From positions 62,001-126,000 of the forward strand of contig NZ_CALGWU010000039.1 in NCBI RefSeq assembly GCF_937936315.1: a stretch of 64,000 bases of DNA. Reading direction: 5' to 3'. The stretch comes from an uncultured Capnocytophaga sp. (lineage in GTDB: Bacteria > Bacteroidota > Bacteroidia > Flavobacteriales > Flavobacteriaceae). This document shows, piece by piece, positions 34,639 to 43,335 of this stretch. Under the pieces are notes generated by a model, which ran no database searches, had not been told where the DNA came from, and was given only the letters and a program-made list of their open reading frames with translations. How positions within the stretch are numbered: position 1 is the stretch's first letter; every line of letters begins with the position of its first letter. Position numbers and translations under genes: made by a program.

Positions 34639-35784
34639 ATGATGAAAAAAATATTTTTAATACTCAGCTTGCTCTCAATAGTAGCTTGTAAAGATGAAAC
34701 TACCGAAAAAATTGCTCACCCCAATATTGACCAAAAGGTGTATTTTGTAGGCAATAAAGCACAAGAGGTATTTGTACAGCAATACCAAGAAAACCAATTG
34801 CAAAATGTAAAAGCCCGACTTATTTATCCGGCTGAGAAAAACCTTTTTGCAGATCTCCTTACAGGGGATGCGCAATATCTCGCTGATTATAATGAACGCT
34901 ATGGCGTAAATTATAAATTATTACCTGCTGATAAGTACAATGTTGATGAAATTATAGTCTTTGGTAAAGGTGAAAGAGAAACTCCTATAAGAATTACTAT
35001 AAAAAATCTCATTTTCGATGATGATGAAGTGTATGCCCTTCCCTTGCAAATTGTGAATAGAAAAAGCATACAAGCAATTGAAGGACAAGAACATTTGCTG
35101 TTGGTGATCCGTCCTAACAGATATAGTAAAGTGTTGAAAATGGGCACAACCTCGGTAACTTCTACCGAAATTCTTTCTTCAAGTAATGTTTTTCAGCAGT
35201 GGAGTTTTGAAACTACAGTGTATGTAGAAAGTCTTACAGGTGAAATACCAATTGTGGGACTCAATAAAAATACAGTAAATCCATTAGAAATAGCGTTTAA
35301 AAACGGACAATTACAAGCACAACTGAATGCTGTTACTGCTCTCGAAATTCCTACAACAGCTTTTGCTCCTCAAGTAAACAAATGGTATGCTCTATCGTTT
35401 ACTTATGATGGTAACACTTTGCGTGCTTTTGTAAATGGCAAACCTGTTGCTACTCAATTGTTACAAGGAGGAGCTCTTCAGCTTAGAAATCTATATATAG
35501 CAGGTAGTAATCAGCGTTTGAGAGAGCTGCGCTTTTGGCGAAGAGCTCTTACCCAGCAAGAACTTAAAGCTAACCTATGGCATACTTTACCTACTAACAA
35601 AGACTTACAACTCTATTTGCCTCTCAATGGCAAAAAAATAGATTTTAATACCAAAGTGGTAACCGACGACGAAACACAACTTTGGGATTGGTCATCTTAT
35701 GGAATGCCTACAATCAGTTTGCCTTCAGGAGCTTCTTTTGATAGTGCTACGGGCAATGGTTATAGATTTCCACCAGAAAATTAA
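34639..35784 (+). CDS. DUF1735 and LamG domain lipoprotein
   Basis: A 381-residue lipoprotein (lipobox I-V-A-C, Cys17). The first part (about 20-150) matches DUF1735, with N-E-R-Y-G-V-N-Y and the typical P-I-R-I-T-I. The second part (about 165-320) is a LamG/concanavalin-like sandwich with W-Y-A-L-S-F-T-Y-D-G and L-R-E-L-R-F-W-R-R-A-L-T. Such proteins bind ligands at the surface beside SusC-type receptors. It begins 9 bases after the SusC-like gene, so they form an operon. Confidence 0.85.
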   Translation: MMKKIFLILSLLSIVACKDETTEKIAHPNIDQKVYFVGNKAQEVFVQQYQENQLQNVKARLIYPAEKNLFADLLTGDAQYLADYNERYGVNYKLLPADKYNVDEIIVFGKGERETPIRITIKNLIFDDDEVYALPLQIVNRKSIQAIEGQEHLLLVIRPNRYSKVLKMGTTSVTSTEILSSSNVFQQWSFETTVYVESLTGEIPIVGLNKNTVNPLEIAFKNGQLQAQLNAVTALEIPTTAFAPQVNKWYALSFTYDGNTLRAFVNGKPVATQLLQGGALQLRNLYIAGSNQRLRELRFWRRALTQQELKANLWHTLPTNKDLQLYLPLNGKKIDFNTKVVTDDETQLWDWSSYGMPTISLPSGASFDSATGNGYRFPPEN

Positions 35785-35790
35785 TAAATA

Positions 35791-35817
35791 AGCAAATTAG
35801 CCATTGGCTAATTTGCT
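35791..35817. terminator. Palindrome at the end of the SusC operon
   Basis: A near-perfect palindrome (AGCAAATTAGCCA, one base, TGGCTAATTTGCT) lies between convergent genes and overlaps the cbpM stop by 10 bases. A-rich and T-rich flanks suit a bidirectional terminator. Confidence 0.6.
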
Positions 35818-36074
35818 AATTCAAATTTTACCCCTCTGAGTTCTTCAATCTGTTGTAACAAACGATGAATGATTTCCAATCCTGCCATATTTACTTCAAG
35901 GTCATAATGCCAATTTGTAAAGCGTTCAAAAGCAGAAAGTTGGTTGTAATGAAGGTAAGTAGTATTGTTGATAACCTCCGTTTGTATGAGTCCGCTGGAG
36001 GCTAAGTCGTCAAAAAAAGTAATTTCTATATTGTACAAACGAACGATGTCTTCTCTTGATATTCTCTCTTCCAT
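35808..36074 (-). CDS. cbpM: Chaperone modulator CbpM-like protein
   Basis: A MerR-type HTH protein of 88 residues. CbpM binds the J domain of CbpA and restrains its stimulation of DnaK. It begins M-E-E-R-I-S-R-E-D-I-V-R-L-Y-N-I, with an HTH-like first third and a C-terminal helix L-E-I-I-H-R-L-L. It is 2 bases downstream of the DnaJ-family gene, the conserved cbpA-cbpM arrangement, which is the strongest support. Confidence 0.85.
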   Translation of the reverse strand: MEERISREDIVRLYNIEITFFDDLASSGLIQTEVINNTTYLHYNQLSAFERFTNWHYDLEVNMAGLEIIHRLLQQIEELRGVKFELAN

Positions 36075-36076
36075 AA

Positions 36077-36988
36077 CTATGAATTTTTAAGTTGTTCAAA
36101 CAATTCTTTTTGTTTCTCAGTAAGATTTTTAGGCAATTGTACTTGGTAAGTAACAAAGAGGTCGCCAAAGCTATCTTTTTGTTTGTATACGGGGAATCCC
36201 TTACCTTTGAGTCGCACTGTAGTACCGTTTTGGGTTTCAGGGGCAACCTTCATTTTTACCTTGCCACTTAGAGTCTCTATTTGCACCTCTCCACCTAACA
36301 TAGCGGTATAAAGGTCGATGTTTACAGTTGTTTTTAGGTCGTTGCCATTGCGTTCAAACTGAGCGTCAGGTTCTATGTGGAAGGTAATGTACAAATCACC
36401 ATTAGGACCTCCGTTATAGCCTTCTTGTCCGTGACCTTTGAGTTTGATTTGCAAACCTTCATATACTCCTGCTGGTACAGTTATACGTATGTTCTTGCCG
36501 TTCACCGTGAAGGTGCGTTGTTGGGTAGTAGCTACTTCTCGTAATGGGAGAGACATATCGGCATAAAGGTCTTGCCCTTTAAATTTACCTGAAGCACTGC
36601 TATAGCCTCTACCAAAACCACCTGTACGTCCTCCAAACATATCTCTAAAGAAATCGGAGTAATCCTCATTTGAATAGTTGCCTTCACCAAAACCTTCAAA
36701 TCCTCCAAAACCGCCAAAACCACCACCTCGAGCATATTGCTGTTGTTGGGTTTTTTCATACTCCTCACCATGTTGCCAATGTTCACCGTACTTGTCATAT
36801 TTAACACGGTTTTCAGGATTGCTGAGTACTTCGTTAGCCTCGTTAATTTCTTTAAATTTTTGCTCTGCTGTCTTGTCGTTGGGGTTCATATCAGGGTGAT
36901 ATTTTCGTGCCAATTTGCGGTAGGCTTTCTTTATATCATCTTGAGTAGCAGTTTTTTCTACTCCCAGTGTTTTATAGTAATCAATCAT
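36077..36988 (-). CDS. cbpA: DnaJ-family co-chaperone, CbpA type
   Basis: A 304-residue J-protein that stimulates DnaK. The ATG at 36988 begins M-I-D-Y-Y-K-T-L-G-V, the true J-domain start; the frame is open far upstream but that part is not protein-like. Order: J domain with H-P-D at 31-33, a Gly/Phe-rich linker (about 95-140) and a C-terminal peptide-binding domain. There is no Cys-rich zinc finger, so it is a class II protein like CbpA. It is followed by cbpM. G-rich codons of the linker make a low-complexity stretch near 36700. Confidence 0.9.
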   Translation of the reverse strand: MIDYYKTLGVEKTATQDDIKKAYRKLARKYHPDMNPNDKTAEQKFKEINEANEVLSNPENRVKYDKYGEHWQHGEEYEKTQQQQYARGGGFGGFGGFEGFGEGNYSNEDYSDFFRDMFGGRTGGFGRGYSSASGKFKGQDLYADMSLPLREVATTQQRTFTVNGKNIRITVPAGVYEGLQIKLKGHGQEGYNGGPNGDLYITFHIEPDAQFERNGNDLKTTVNIDLYTAMLGGEVQIETLSGKVKMKVAPETQNGTTVRLKGKGFPVYKQKDSFGDLFVTYQVQLPKNLTEKQKELFEQLKNS

Positions 36989-37009
36989 ATTTACTAAAAT
37001 TAAAGTACG

Positions 37010-37017
37010 CAAAAGTA
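37010..37017 (-). promoter_or_regulatory. Possible -7 box of the cbpA operon
   Basis: Minus-strand TACTTTTG matches TAnnTTTG, 21 bases before the cbpA ATG. No TTG is present at the expected -33 position. Confidence 0.4.
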
Positions 37018-37061
37018 ATACTTTTTTTTTTATTTGTGATACGTAGTTTCCAATTATTTTG

Positions 37062-37069
37062 TAATTTTG
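37062..37069 (+). promoter_or_regulatory. -7 box of the SGNH/MBOAT operon
   Basis: TAATTTTG matches TAnnTTTG, 28 bases before the GTG start. The nearest TTTG upstream (37033-37036) is 25 bases away, longer than usual. Confidence 0.45.
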
Positions 37070-37097
37070 CCCCCTGAAGAAAACTAAGTACCATTTT

Positions 37098-38669
37098 GTG
37101 AACACATCATATTTTAAACAATCGTTTTTTATTGTTTTGCTGGCTACCCTCATCTTTATAGGTTTTAAGGAGTTTTTGCCAGCACGCATATTTCCTGAAG
37201 CCAAAGCTATGGATAATGTAGTGGTAGATAGCTTGATGTTAGAAGCTATATCAGGTAAGGAAATTGATAAAGTGCTCAGTCAGGCAAATGATTCAATGGC
37301 TACTACTAAGAGATTGAAAAAATCCGATGAATATCTCTTTGCTTTTTTTAAGAAGTTACACGAACTCGAAACTACAAAAAAAGGAAAGATAAGAATAGGC
37401 TACTACGGCGATTCTATGACCGATGGTGACTTAATTGTACAGGATTTAAGAGCTCTCTTTCAAGATGCTTTTGGCGGACAAGGAATTGGATTTTTGCCTA
37501 TTACTTCCGAGTCGGCTAAGTCTCGAGGAAGTGTATGGCACACTTATTCTAATACTTGGAAAACACAATCGTATGTAAATGTAAAACGCCCTAAACGTCC
37601 ATTTGGGGTGTGTGGGCAAGTGTTCTTTACTCAAGGAAATGGCACTTGGGTTCAGTACAAATCATCTAACCAAAAACATATCAATCAACTGTATGCCCCC
37701 GTGCTATATTATGGTTCATCAGGCAATAAGGAAGCAAAAGTAGAAATTATATATAACGATACAGTAAAAGTAGTAAAACCTTTGTCAACTAATAAGTTAC
37801 TGAATACTCTGTCTCTTACTGAAGGTCATAATACTAAGTCTGTACGTATCAATTTTATCAAATCTGATAGTATTCCTATCTATGGAGTGAGTTCAGGAGA
37901 ACGACAAGGTGTATACGTTGATAACTTTTCAAGTCGTGGTAATTCAGGTTTGCCAATCTCTCTTTTCAATGTAGATTTGATGAACCGATTTGATGATGCT
38001 CTTGGCGGATATGACCTCATTGTGTTGCATTTCGGTGCTAATGTCCTAAACTATGGTACTTTGGATTATTCTTGGTATGAAAGAGGAATGACCAAAGTAG
38101 TAAACCAAATACGCGCTTGTTTCCCTAATACCTCTATTCTTATCGTCTCAACTGCTGATAAATCAACTAAGGTGAATATGGAAATGCAAACTGATAAAGC
38201 TGTAGTGCCTTTGGCAAATGCCCAACACAAATACGCACGCAATACTCATTCTGGTTTTATCAATTTGTACGAATTGATGGGAGGAAAAGGTTCTATGAAA
38301 CAATGGGTAGAAGCAAATCCATCTCTTGCAAGCAAGGATTACACTCACTTCAATGCACGAGGTGCTAAAAAGGTTGCTCATTTGTTGTATAATAAATTGA
38401 TGGAAGAATACGAACATTACAAAGACCCTCATAATACCCAAAAAGCTGATGCTTTTGGTGAAAAAATAAAAGAAATACAAGAAGTACATCCTACTACAGT
38501 TACAGCTACTACTGCTACTGCAGCTACAACTACACGTACAGAACAGCCTACACCACCAGTGAGACAACCAGCAGCAGAACCTGTACACCCCGTACAACAA
38601 ACACCAGTATCACAACGTATTCCTAAAGATACTATGAAGCCAAAAAAAACAGATTTGTACGAATTGTAA
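37098..38669 (+). CDS. Membrane-anchored SGNH/GDSL hydrolase
   Basis: 523 residues starting at GTG. A single N-terminal membrane helix (about 8-24) anchors a periplasmic SGNH domain. Block I is Y-Y-G-D-S-M-T-D-G (Ser106), block III L-H-F-G-A-N-V-L-N and block V D-Y-T-H-F-N (Asp414, His417), so the catalytic residues look complete. The C-terminal roughly 60 residues are Thr/Pro/Gln-rich, probably disordered. With the next two genes it probably moves or removes acyl groups on a periplasmic glycan; as an alternative it could be a deacetylase. It has its own promoter and lies divergent to cbpA. Confidence 0.85.
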   Translation: MNTSYFKQSFFIVLLATLIFIGFKEFLPARIFPEAKAMDNVVVDSLMLEAISGKEIDKVLSQANDSMATTKRLKKSDEYLFAFFKKLHELETTKKGKIRIGYYGDSMTDGDLIVQDLRALFQDAFGGQGIGFLPITSESAKSRGSVWHTYSNTWKTQSYVNVKRPKRPFGVCGQVFFTQGNGTWVQYKSSNQKHINQLYAPVLYYGSSGNKEAKVEIIYNDTVKVVKPLSTNKLLNTLSLTEGHNTKSVRINFIKSDSIPIYGVSSGERQGVYVDNFSSRGNSGLPISLFNVDLMNRFDDALGGYDLIVLHFGANVLNYGTLDYSWYERGMTKVVNQIRACFPNTSILIVSTADKSTKVNMEMQTDKAVVPLANAQHKYARNTHSGFINLYELMGGKGSMKQWVEANPSLASKDYTHFNARGAKKVAHLLYNKLMEEYEHYKDPHNTQKADAFGEKIKEIQEVHPTTVTATTATAATTTRTEQPTPPVRQPAAEPVHPVQQTPVSQRIPKDTMKPKKTDLYEL

Positions 38670-38710
38670 TACTAAAAACACTAATAACACACTAAAGAGG
38701 TATAATTATA

Positions 38711-40216
38711 ATGAAAAAGAAACGCTTGGTAAAGAAAATCATAATGGGGAGCTGCCTGCTTTTTGGTGTAGTACACTACTTGAAAGCTAACTACGCCTCA
38801 GCGGAAAATTTTTCTCCCCCTTTGGCAGGCAAAGATACCCTTGCAGTTTATGCCAAAAATGAAGCTCCGAAAGAGTACAATAATATGTACAACACTTCGG
38901 CGCTAAACCCGTTTTTTGAAAAGTTAGCCACCTTAGAAAAATCTAAAGATCGCAAACTGAATATCGTACACATAGGCGACTCACACATCCAAGCTGATGT
39001 AATGCCCAATGTGATGAGACAGCGTTTGCAAGAAAGTTTTGGCAATGCAGGTTTAGGCTTGGTTTTTCCTTACTCTCTAGTCCGTACTAACGGCGGGCGC
39101 AATGTAAGTTTTACTTCTAATATCTCTTGGGAAGTTCAAAAAAATACTTCTTCACCTCTCGCAGGAATCACGGGTTACGCTCTTTCTACTAATAAGAAAG
39201 ATTTCGTGATAGAACTGAACCTAAAAAATAAAGATTACGCTTTTAATACCCTTAAAATTATTACCCCTAAAAACCAACGTCAATTTGAGTTGGCAACCAA
39301 TGTAGGGAAGGTAACTGCTCCTTTAAAACCTTCAGCTCCTAAGATGATTTCACATAAGGTAACCCAAGGAGAAACGCTTTATGCAATTGCTAAAAAATAT
39401 CACACTACAGTAGCTTTATTGCAGAAAAACAACCATTTGAGAGGTAGTAACATCCGTATAGGGCAAGTATTACATATCGCTTCTACAAAAGGAATAGCAG
39501 GTGCTGTACCCGCTTCTACTCCTGCAACTAAAGTGGATATGAGCAATGCGACTATCCTCAAAGCTAATTCACTTTATAACTACTATGCTTATGAAAATTT
39601 AAATGTTTCTGATAAAATATACTTAACCCCTAATACCGAAAGCAGTTCATATACGCTTAATGGTATAGTACTTGAAAATGACCAAAAAGGAATTATTTAT
39701 CACACTATAGGTGTGAATGGAGCACATTTTTCTGATTACAACAAATCTGAATTGTTCTTTGAACAAATAAGTGCTCTCGAACCCGATTTGATAGTGATTT
39801 CCTTGGGGACTAATGAGGCTTATGGTAGACTTGCTCCTGAAAGATACGATGCCGAGGTGATGAAGTTTATCAACACTATACGCACTCAGTATGGCAACTG
39901 CCCCATTATACTCACTACTCCTCCTCCTTTTTTGTATAGAAAAAAAAGTACCACTTCATTGTGTGTAGAATACGCTGATACATTGATAGACAACGCTGTA
40001 AAGGATGACTATAGTGTGTTCGACCTCTATCGTGCCTTAGGGGGTAATGAAGCAATGAGTAGATTTATTCAACAAAACCTTATCGCAGGTGATCGCGTAC
40101 ATTATACCAGAGATGGTTATTTAGAACAAGGTGCGCTTTTCTTCGATGCTCTTATGAGTAATTACCTAAACTACAAAAAACAATCTAAACACTCTTTTAA
40201 ATCCATTTTAAATTGA
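38711..40216 (+). CDS. SGNH hydrolase with internal LysM domain
   Basis: A 501-residue exported protein with an N-terminal hydrophobic segment (about 9-25). The SGNH catalytic blocks are I-G-D-S-H-I-Q (Ser91), I-S-L-G-T-N-E-A-Y-G and D-R-V-H-Y (Asp461, His464). A complete LysM peptidoglycan-binding module (about 214-258, with Q-G-E-T-L-Y-A-I-A-K-K-Y) lies between blocks I and III, so the domain is inserted, not terminal. It suggests that the enzyme acts on, or is held by, peptidoglycan. The stop TGA overlaps the TTG start of the MBOAT gene (TTGA). Confidence 0.88.
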   Translation: MKKKRLVKKIIMGSCLLFGVVHYLKANYASAENFSPPLAGKDTLAVYAKNEAPKEYNNMYNTSALNPFFEKLATLEKSKDRKLNIVHIGDSHIQADVMPNVMRQRLQESFGNAGLGLVFPYSLVRTNGGRNVSFTSNISWEVQKNTSSPLAGITGYALSTNKKDFVIELNLKNKDYAFNTLKIITPKNQRQFELATNVGKVTAPLKPSAPKMISHKVTQGETLYAIAKKYHTTVALLQKNNHLRGSNIRIGQVLHIASTKGIAGAVPASTPATKVDMSNATILKANSLYNYYAYENLNVSDKIYLTPNTESSSYTLNGIVLENDQKGIIYHTIGVNGAHFSDYNKSELFFEQISALEPDLIVISLGTNEAYGRLAPERYDAEVMKFINTIRTQYGNCPIILTTPPPFLYRKKSTTSLCVEYADTLIDNAVKDDYSVFDLYRALGGNEAMSRFIQQNLIAGDRVHYTRDGYLEQGALFFDALMSNYLNYKKQSKHSFKSILN

Positions 40217-41901
40217 ATACAGCAACATTAGCCCAATGGTTTACCGATAATTTTAGCTTCACAACTGAACAAGTAAAACAATGGTTTACCTATAACCCCA
40301 ATCACCCTCTACTATTTAATAGCAGTTTGTTTTTGGGGCTATTTTTGGTGTTTTATTTAGTGTACATTTTCACTAAAAAACACGTCCATTTCCGTACGGT
40401 ATATGTTACCTTATTTTCACTGTTTTTTTATTACAAAGCAGGGGGTAATTACTTTGTACTACTAATACTCTCTTCCGTATTAGACTATTTTTTTGCTGGA
40501 CAGATTTACAAAACCCAAAAACCTGCTGCGCGAAAATTCTTCTTGGCGGTGAGTATGATAACCAATCTGGGGATATTGTTCTATTTTAAATATACAAACT
40601 TCCTTATCGATAGTTTTAACGCTATTTTCCAAAGCAATTTTGCGCTGATGGATATCATATTGCCAGTAGGGATCTCGTTCTATACTTTCCAAACGATGAG
40701 TTACACGATTGATGTATATCGCCGTGAAATAGAACCAGCTAAGAGTTTTTTAGACTTCGCTTTCTTTGTGTGTTTCTTCCCTCAGTTGGTAGCAGGACCT
40801 ATTGTAAGAGCAAAAGATTTTATTCCACAAATATACAAAAAGCTCACTCTCACTAAAGAAGAAACCTCATTGGCTCTTTTCCTTATCATAGGAGGATTAC
40901 TCAAAAAGGCTGTGATTTCCGATTATATTTCACTAAACTTCGTAGATAGGGTTTTCGAGGCTCCCAATAGTTATACTCCTTTTGAAAACTTAATGGCAGT
41001 CTACGGTTATTCGTTACAAATTTATTGTGATTTTTCAGGTTATTCCGATATGGCGATAGGGTTAGCCCTATTGATGGGCTTTACGTTGCCTATAAACTTC
41101 CGTACGCCTTACCAATCTAAAAATATTACCGAATTTTGGCGACGTTGGCATATCTCACTTTCAACGTGGTTGAAAGACTATTTGTATTTCTCGGTAGGAG
41201 GGAACAGACGAGGTACTTTCTGGGGCTACTTTTTCCCTACTTTATTTTTTGGAGCTACACTATTTTGGGCAGTAAAAATGTACAACACTACTCCTATACC
41301 GCTTTATATTGTAGCAGGGGCGATAATAGTATTTGTATTAGCTATTCTAATAGCCAAAGATAGAAAAAAATCAGTGCGTAGCCATTTCAACCAAATGACA
41401 ACGATGCTCTTAGGAGGATTATGGCACGGGGCTAATTTGCGTTTTATCATTTGGGGAGCTCTTCACGGACTTGCCTTAGCTGTGCATAAAACTTTTATGG
41501 ACTTTTTCCCTGCTAAAAAAGAAGATGAGAAGAAAGGTTTCTTCAGTAGTACTGCCAATGTGATATTTGTGATAATTACCTTTCACTTTGTGGCTTTCTG
41601 TTGGATATTTTTCAGAGCAAAAGACTTTGATATTGCCCTTACAGTGATGAATAATATTGCAGAACTACAATTCGATTGGCACAAATGGCAAACTATTATT
41701 CAGGGGTATAGAAATGTATTCCTACTAATGGCAATAGGCTTTGTATGGCATTTCTTCCCTCAAAATATGAACGATCAACTGAAGAATTTCTTTGGTAGTA
41801 TGCCTATACTTTTCAAAGCAGTGATAGTGGCACTCACTTTCTGGGTAGTATATGCTACTGCCTCCAGTGGGGCACAACCTTTTATATACTTCCAGTTTTA
41901 A
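40213..41901 (+). CDS. MBOAT-family O-acyltransferase (AlgI/PatA-like)
   Basis: A 562-residue polytopic membrane protein of the AlgI/DltB/PatA type, which carries acyl groups across the membrane for O-acylation of extracytoplasmic polymers. Hallmarks are N-F-R-T-P-Y-Q-S-K-N-I, W-R-R-W-H-I-S-L-S-T-W and L-G-G-L-W-H-G-A-N with catalytic His405. The start is TTG overlapping the previous stop. Its SGNH partners are encoded just upstream, like the algI-algJ and patA-patB pairs. The polymer is unknown; peptidoglycan is favoured by the LysM partner. A terminator follows 11 bases after the stop. Confidence 0.93.
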   Translation: MNTATLAQWFTDNFSFTTEQVKQWFTYNPNHPLLFNSSLFLGLFLVFYLVYIFTKKHVHFRTVYVTLFSLFFYYKAGGNYFVLLILSSVLDYFFAGQIYKTQKPAARKFFLAVSMITNLGILFYFKYTNFLIDSFNAIFQSNFALMDIILPVGISFYTFQTMSYTIDVYRREIEPAKSFLDFAFFVCFFPQLVAGPIVRAKDFIPQIYKKLTLTKEETSLALFLIIGGLLKKAVISDYISLNFVDRVFEAPNSYTPFENLMAVYGYSLQIYCDFSGYSDMAIGLALLMGFTLPINFRTPYQSKNITEFWRRWHISLSTWLKDYLYFSVGGNRRGTFWGYFFPTLFFGATLFWAVKMYNTTPIPLYIVAGAIIVFVLAILIAKDRKKSVRSHFNQMTTMLLGGLWHGANLRFIIWGALHGLALAVHKTFMDFFPAKKEDEKKGFFSSTANVIFVIITFHFVAFCWIFFRAKDFDIALTVMNNIAELQFDWHKWQTIIQGYRNVFLLMAIGFVWHFFPQNMNDQLKNFFGSMPILFKAVIVALTFWVVYATASSGAQPFIYFQF

Positions 41902-41912
41902 GAATAAGAAAT

Positions 41913-41949
41913 AAAAAAGGCTTCGCTAACTCATAGCAAAGCCTTTTTT
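41913..41949. terminator. Terminator after the MBOAT gene
   Basis: 11-base arms AAAAAAGGCTT (41913-41923) and AAGCCTTTTTT (41939-41949), extended inward by three more pairs after a mismatch. It lies between convergent genes and can act in both directions. Confidence 0.85.
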
Positions 41950-41954
41950 ACTTT

Positions 41955-43325
41955 TCACTTTTCATTTCCATAGCTATCAAACTCCTTCATAGGAATTTTC
42001 TTTCCATCAAAGTTGATGTTTTTAAGTTCATCAGCTATGTCACTACCTTTGCCTACGATGATGATTCTGAAGTTTTTTAATAGAAAATAACTATTAGCAA
42101 CTCGTTGTACATCTTCTTTAGTTACTGCATTAATCTTGGCGATATAGTTCTTGTAAAAATCTTCAGGTAGGTTGCGCACTTTTATATTGATGGCGTAATT
42201 AGCAATCGTCTGTGGGCGTTCAGTAGCTAATACAAACTGACCTAAATACTGTGCTTTGGCTTGTGCTAACTTCTCTTCACTCACTATAGTAGTTTGTATG
42301 CGTTTTACTTCTTTGAGTATCTCGCTAATAGCAGGTGCTGTTACGGCGTTGCCTACTTTGGTTTTGATGCTGAAACTACCTTTTGTCCATTTATCGGTTT
42401 TGAAAGTAGAAAAAGCTCCGTAAGTATAGCCGTGTTCTTCGCGCAAATTCATATTGATATAACTACTAAAATCTCCACCTAAAATACTATTGGCTACTAA
42501 TAGTGGAAAGTAATCAGGGTGCGACATCTTGAGGTCGATGAGGTTTGTGACTTGTATTTCCGATTGTACTGCGCTGGGCAAATCTATAAAGTTAATTTGC
42601 GTTTCACTCACATTCTCAGGGATATATAAATTAGGAGTTTCTTCTGAATAAGGTTGCCAATCAGCGAAATGTTCGTTTACTAAAGTAATTACTTCTTCGG
42701 GGTTTACATCACCCGTAACTACTAAATAGGCATTGTTAGGCACAAAACGCTTGCGGTAATAGTTGGTTACATCGTCTAAGGTGAGGGCAGCAATCTGGGC
42801 TTCAGTAATGTATTCGCCGTAAGGGTGAGCCGTAGTGTAGCGCAAGGTTTGCCGTACGCGTTTCATAATCACCTCAGCATTGCTTTCGTTAGCACGGATA
42901 CTTTGGATAATGCGTGCTTTTTCTTTTTCCATATCCTCCTCAGTGAAGTTAGGGTGCAGGGCTGCATCGGCAATGAGCGCTAATACTCGCGGGAAATATT
43001 TAGAGAGTACTTGAGCGTATGCACCATTAGGAGCGATAGAGAGTGTTGCAGCGAGATAGTCTATTTCCTCGTTAAAATCGTCTTTATTGATAGAGGTAGA
43101 GCCATTGCCCGCCATTAGTGAAATAAGGTCGGAAATTCCCTTTTTTTCTTTTTCTAATTCTGGACATTCGTCTAAAGAGAGTCGGATGCCTACTTGAGGA
43201 AGTTGGTGGTTTTCTACTATCAATAATGTGAGTCCGTTCGGAAAACTATGTGTAATAGGAGTTCCTAAATTGATGATAGGAGCAGCTCCTGAAGGAGGTT
43301 GTATAGAGCGGTCTATATGTGTCAT
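41955..43325 (-). CDS. M16 peptidase-family protein lacking the zinc motif
   Basis: 456 residues with the M16 fold: N-G-L-T-L-L-I-V-E near the N terminus, P-N-N-A-Y-L-V-V-T-G-D in the middle and the R/Y-type pattern E-E-H-G-Y-T-Y-G-A-F in the second domain. The H-x-x-E-H zinc motif is absent; the corresponding region reads I-S-D-L-I-S-L-M-A. It is therefore the non-catalytic subunit expected to pair with the active protein at 43336-44604. The substrate is unknown. It lies 10 bases downstream of the catalytic partner. Confidence 0.9.
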   Translation of the reverse strand: MTHIDRSIQPPSGAAPIINLGTPITHSFPNGLTLLIVENHQLPQVGIRLSLDECPELEKEKKGISDLISLMAGNGSTSINKDDFNEEIDYLAATLSIAPNGAYAQVLSKYFPRVLALIADAALHPNFTEEDMEKEKARIIQSIRANESNAEVIMKRVRQTLRYTTAHPYGEYITEAQIAALTLDDVTNYYRKRFVPNNAYLVVTGDVNPEEVITLVNEHFADWQPYSEETPNLYIPENVSETQINFIDLPSAVQSEIQVTNLIDLKMSHPDYFPLLVANSILGGDFSSYINMNLREEHGYTYGAFSTFKTDKWTKGSFSIKTKVGNAVTAPAISEILKEVKRIQTTIVSEEKLAQAKAQYLGQFVLATERPQTIANYAINIKVRNLPEDFYKNYIAKINAVTKEDVQRVANSYFLLKNFRIIIVGKGSDIADELKNINFDGKKIPMKEFDSYGNEK

Positions 43326-43335
43326 TTTTGTTTAC

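Noticed and set aside
36989..37204. Upstream extension of the DnaJ-like frame
   Set aside because: The J domain begins exactly at the ATG at 36988; the upstream residues are not conserved-looking and overlap the divergent SGNH start and promoter.
38163..38600. Ser/Cys-rich minus-strand frame opposite the first SGNH gene
   Set aside because: It mirrors the Thr/Pro-rich tail of the SGNH protein; no homology pattern or start signal.
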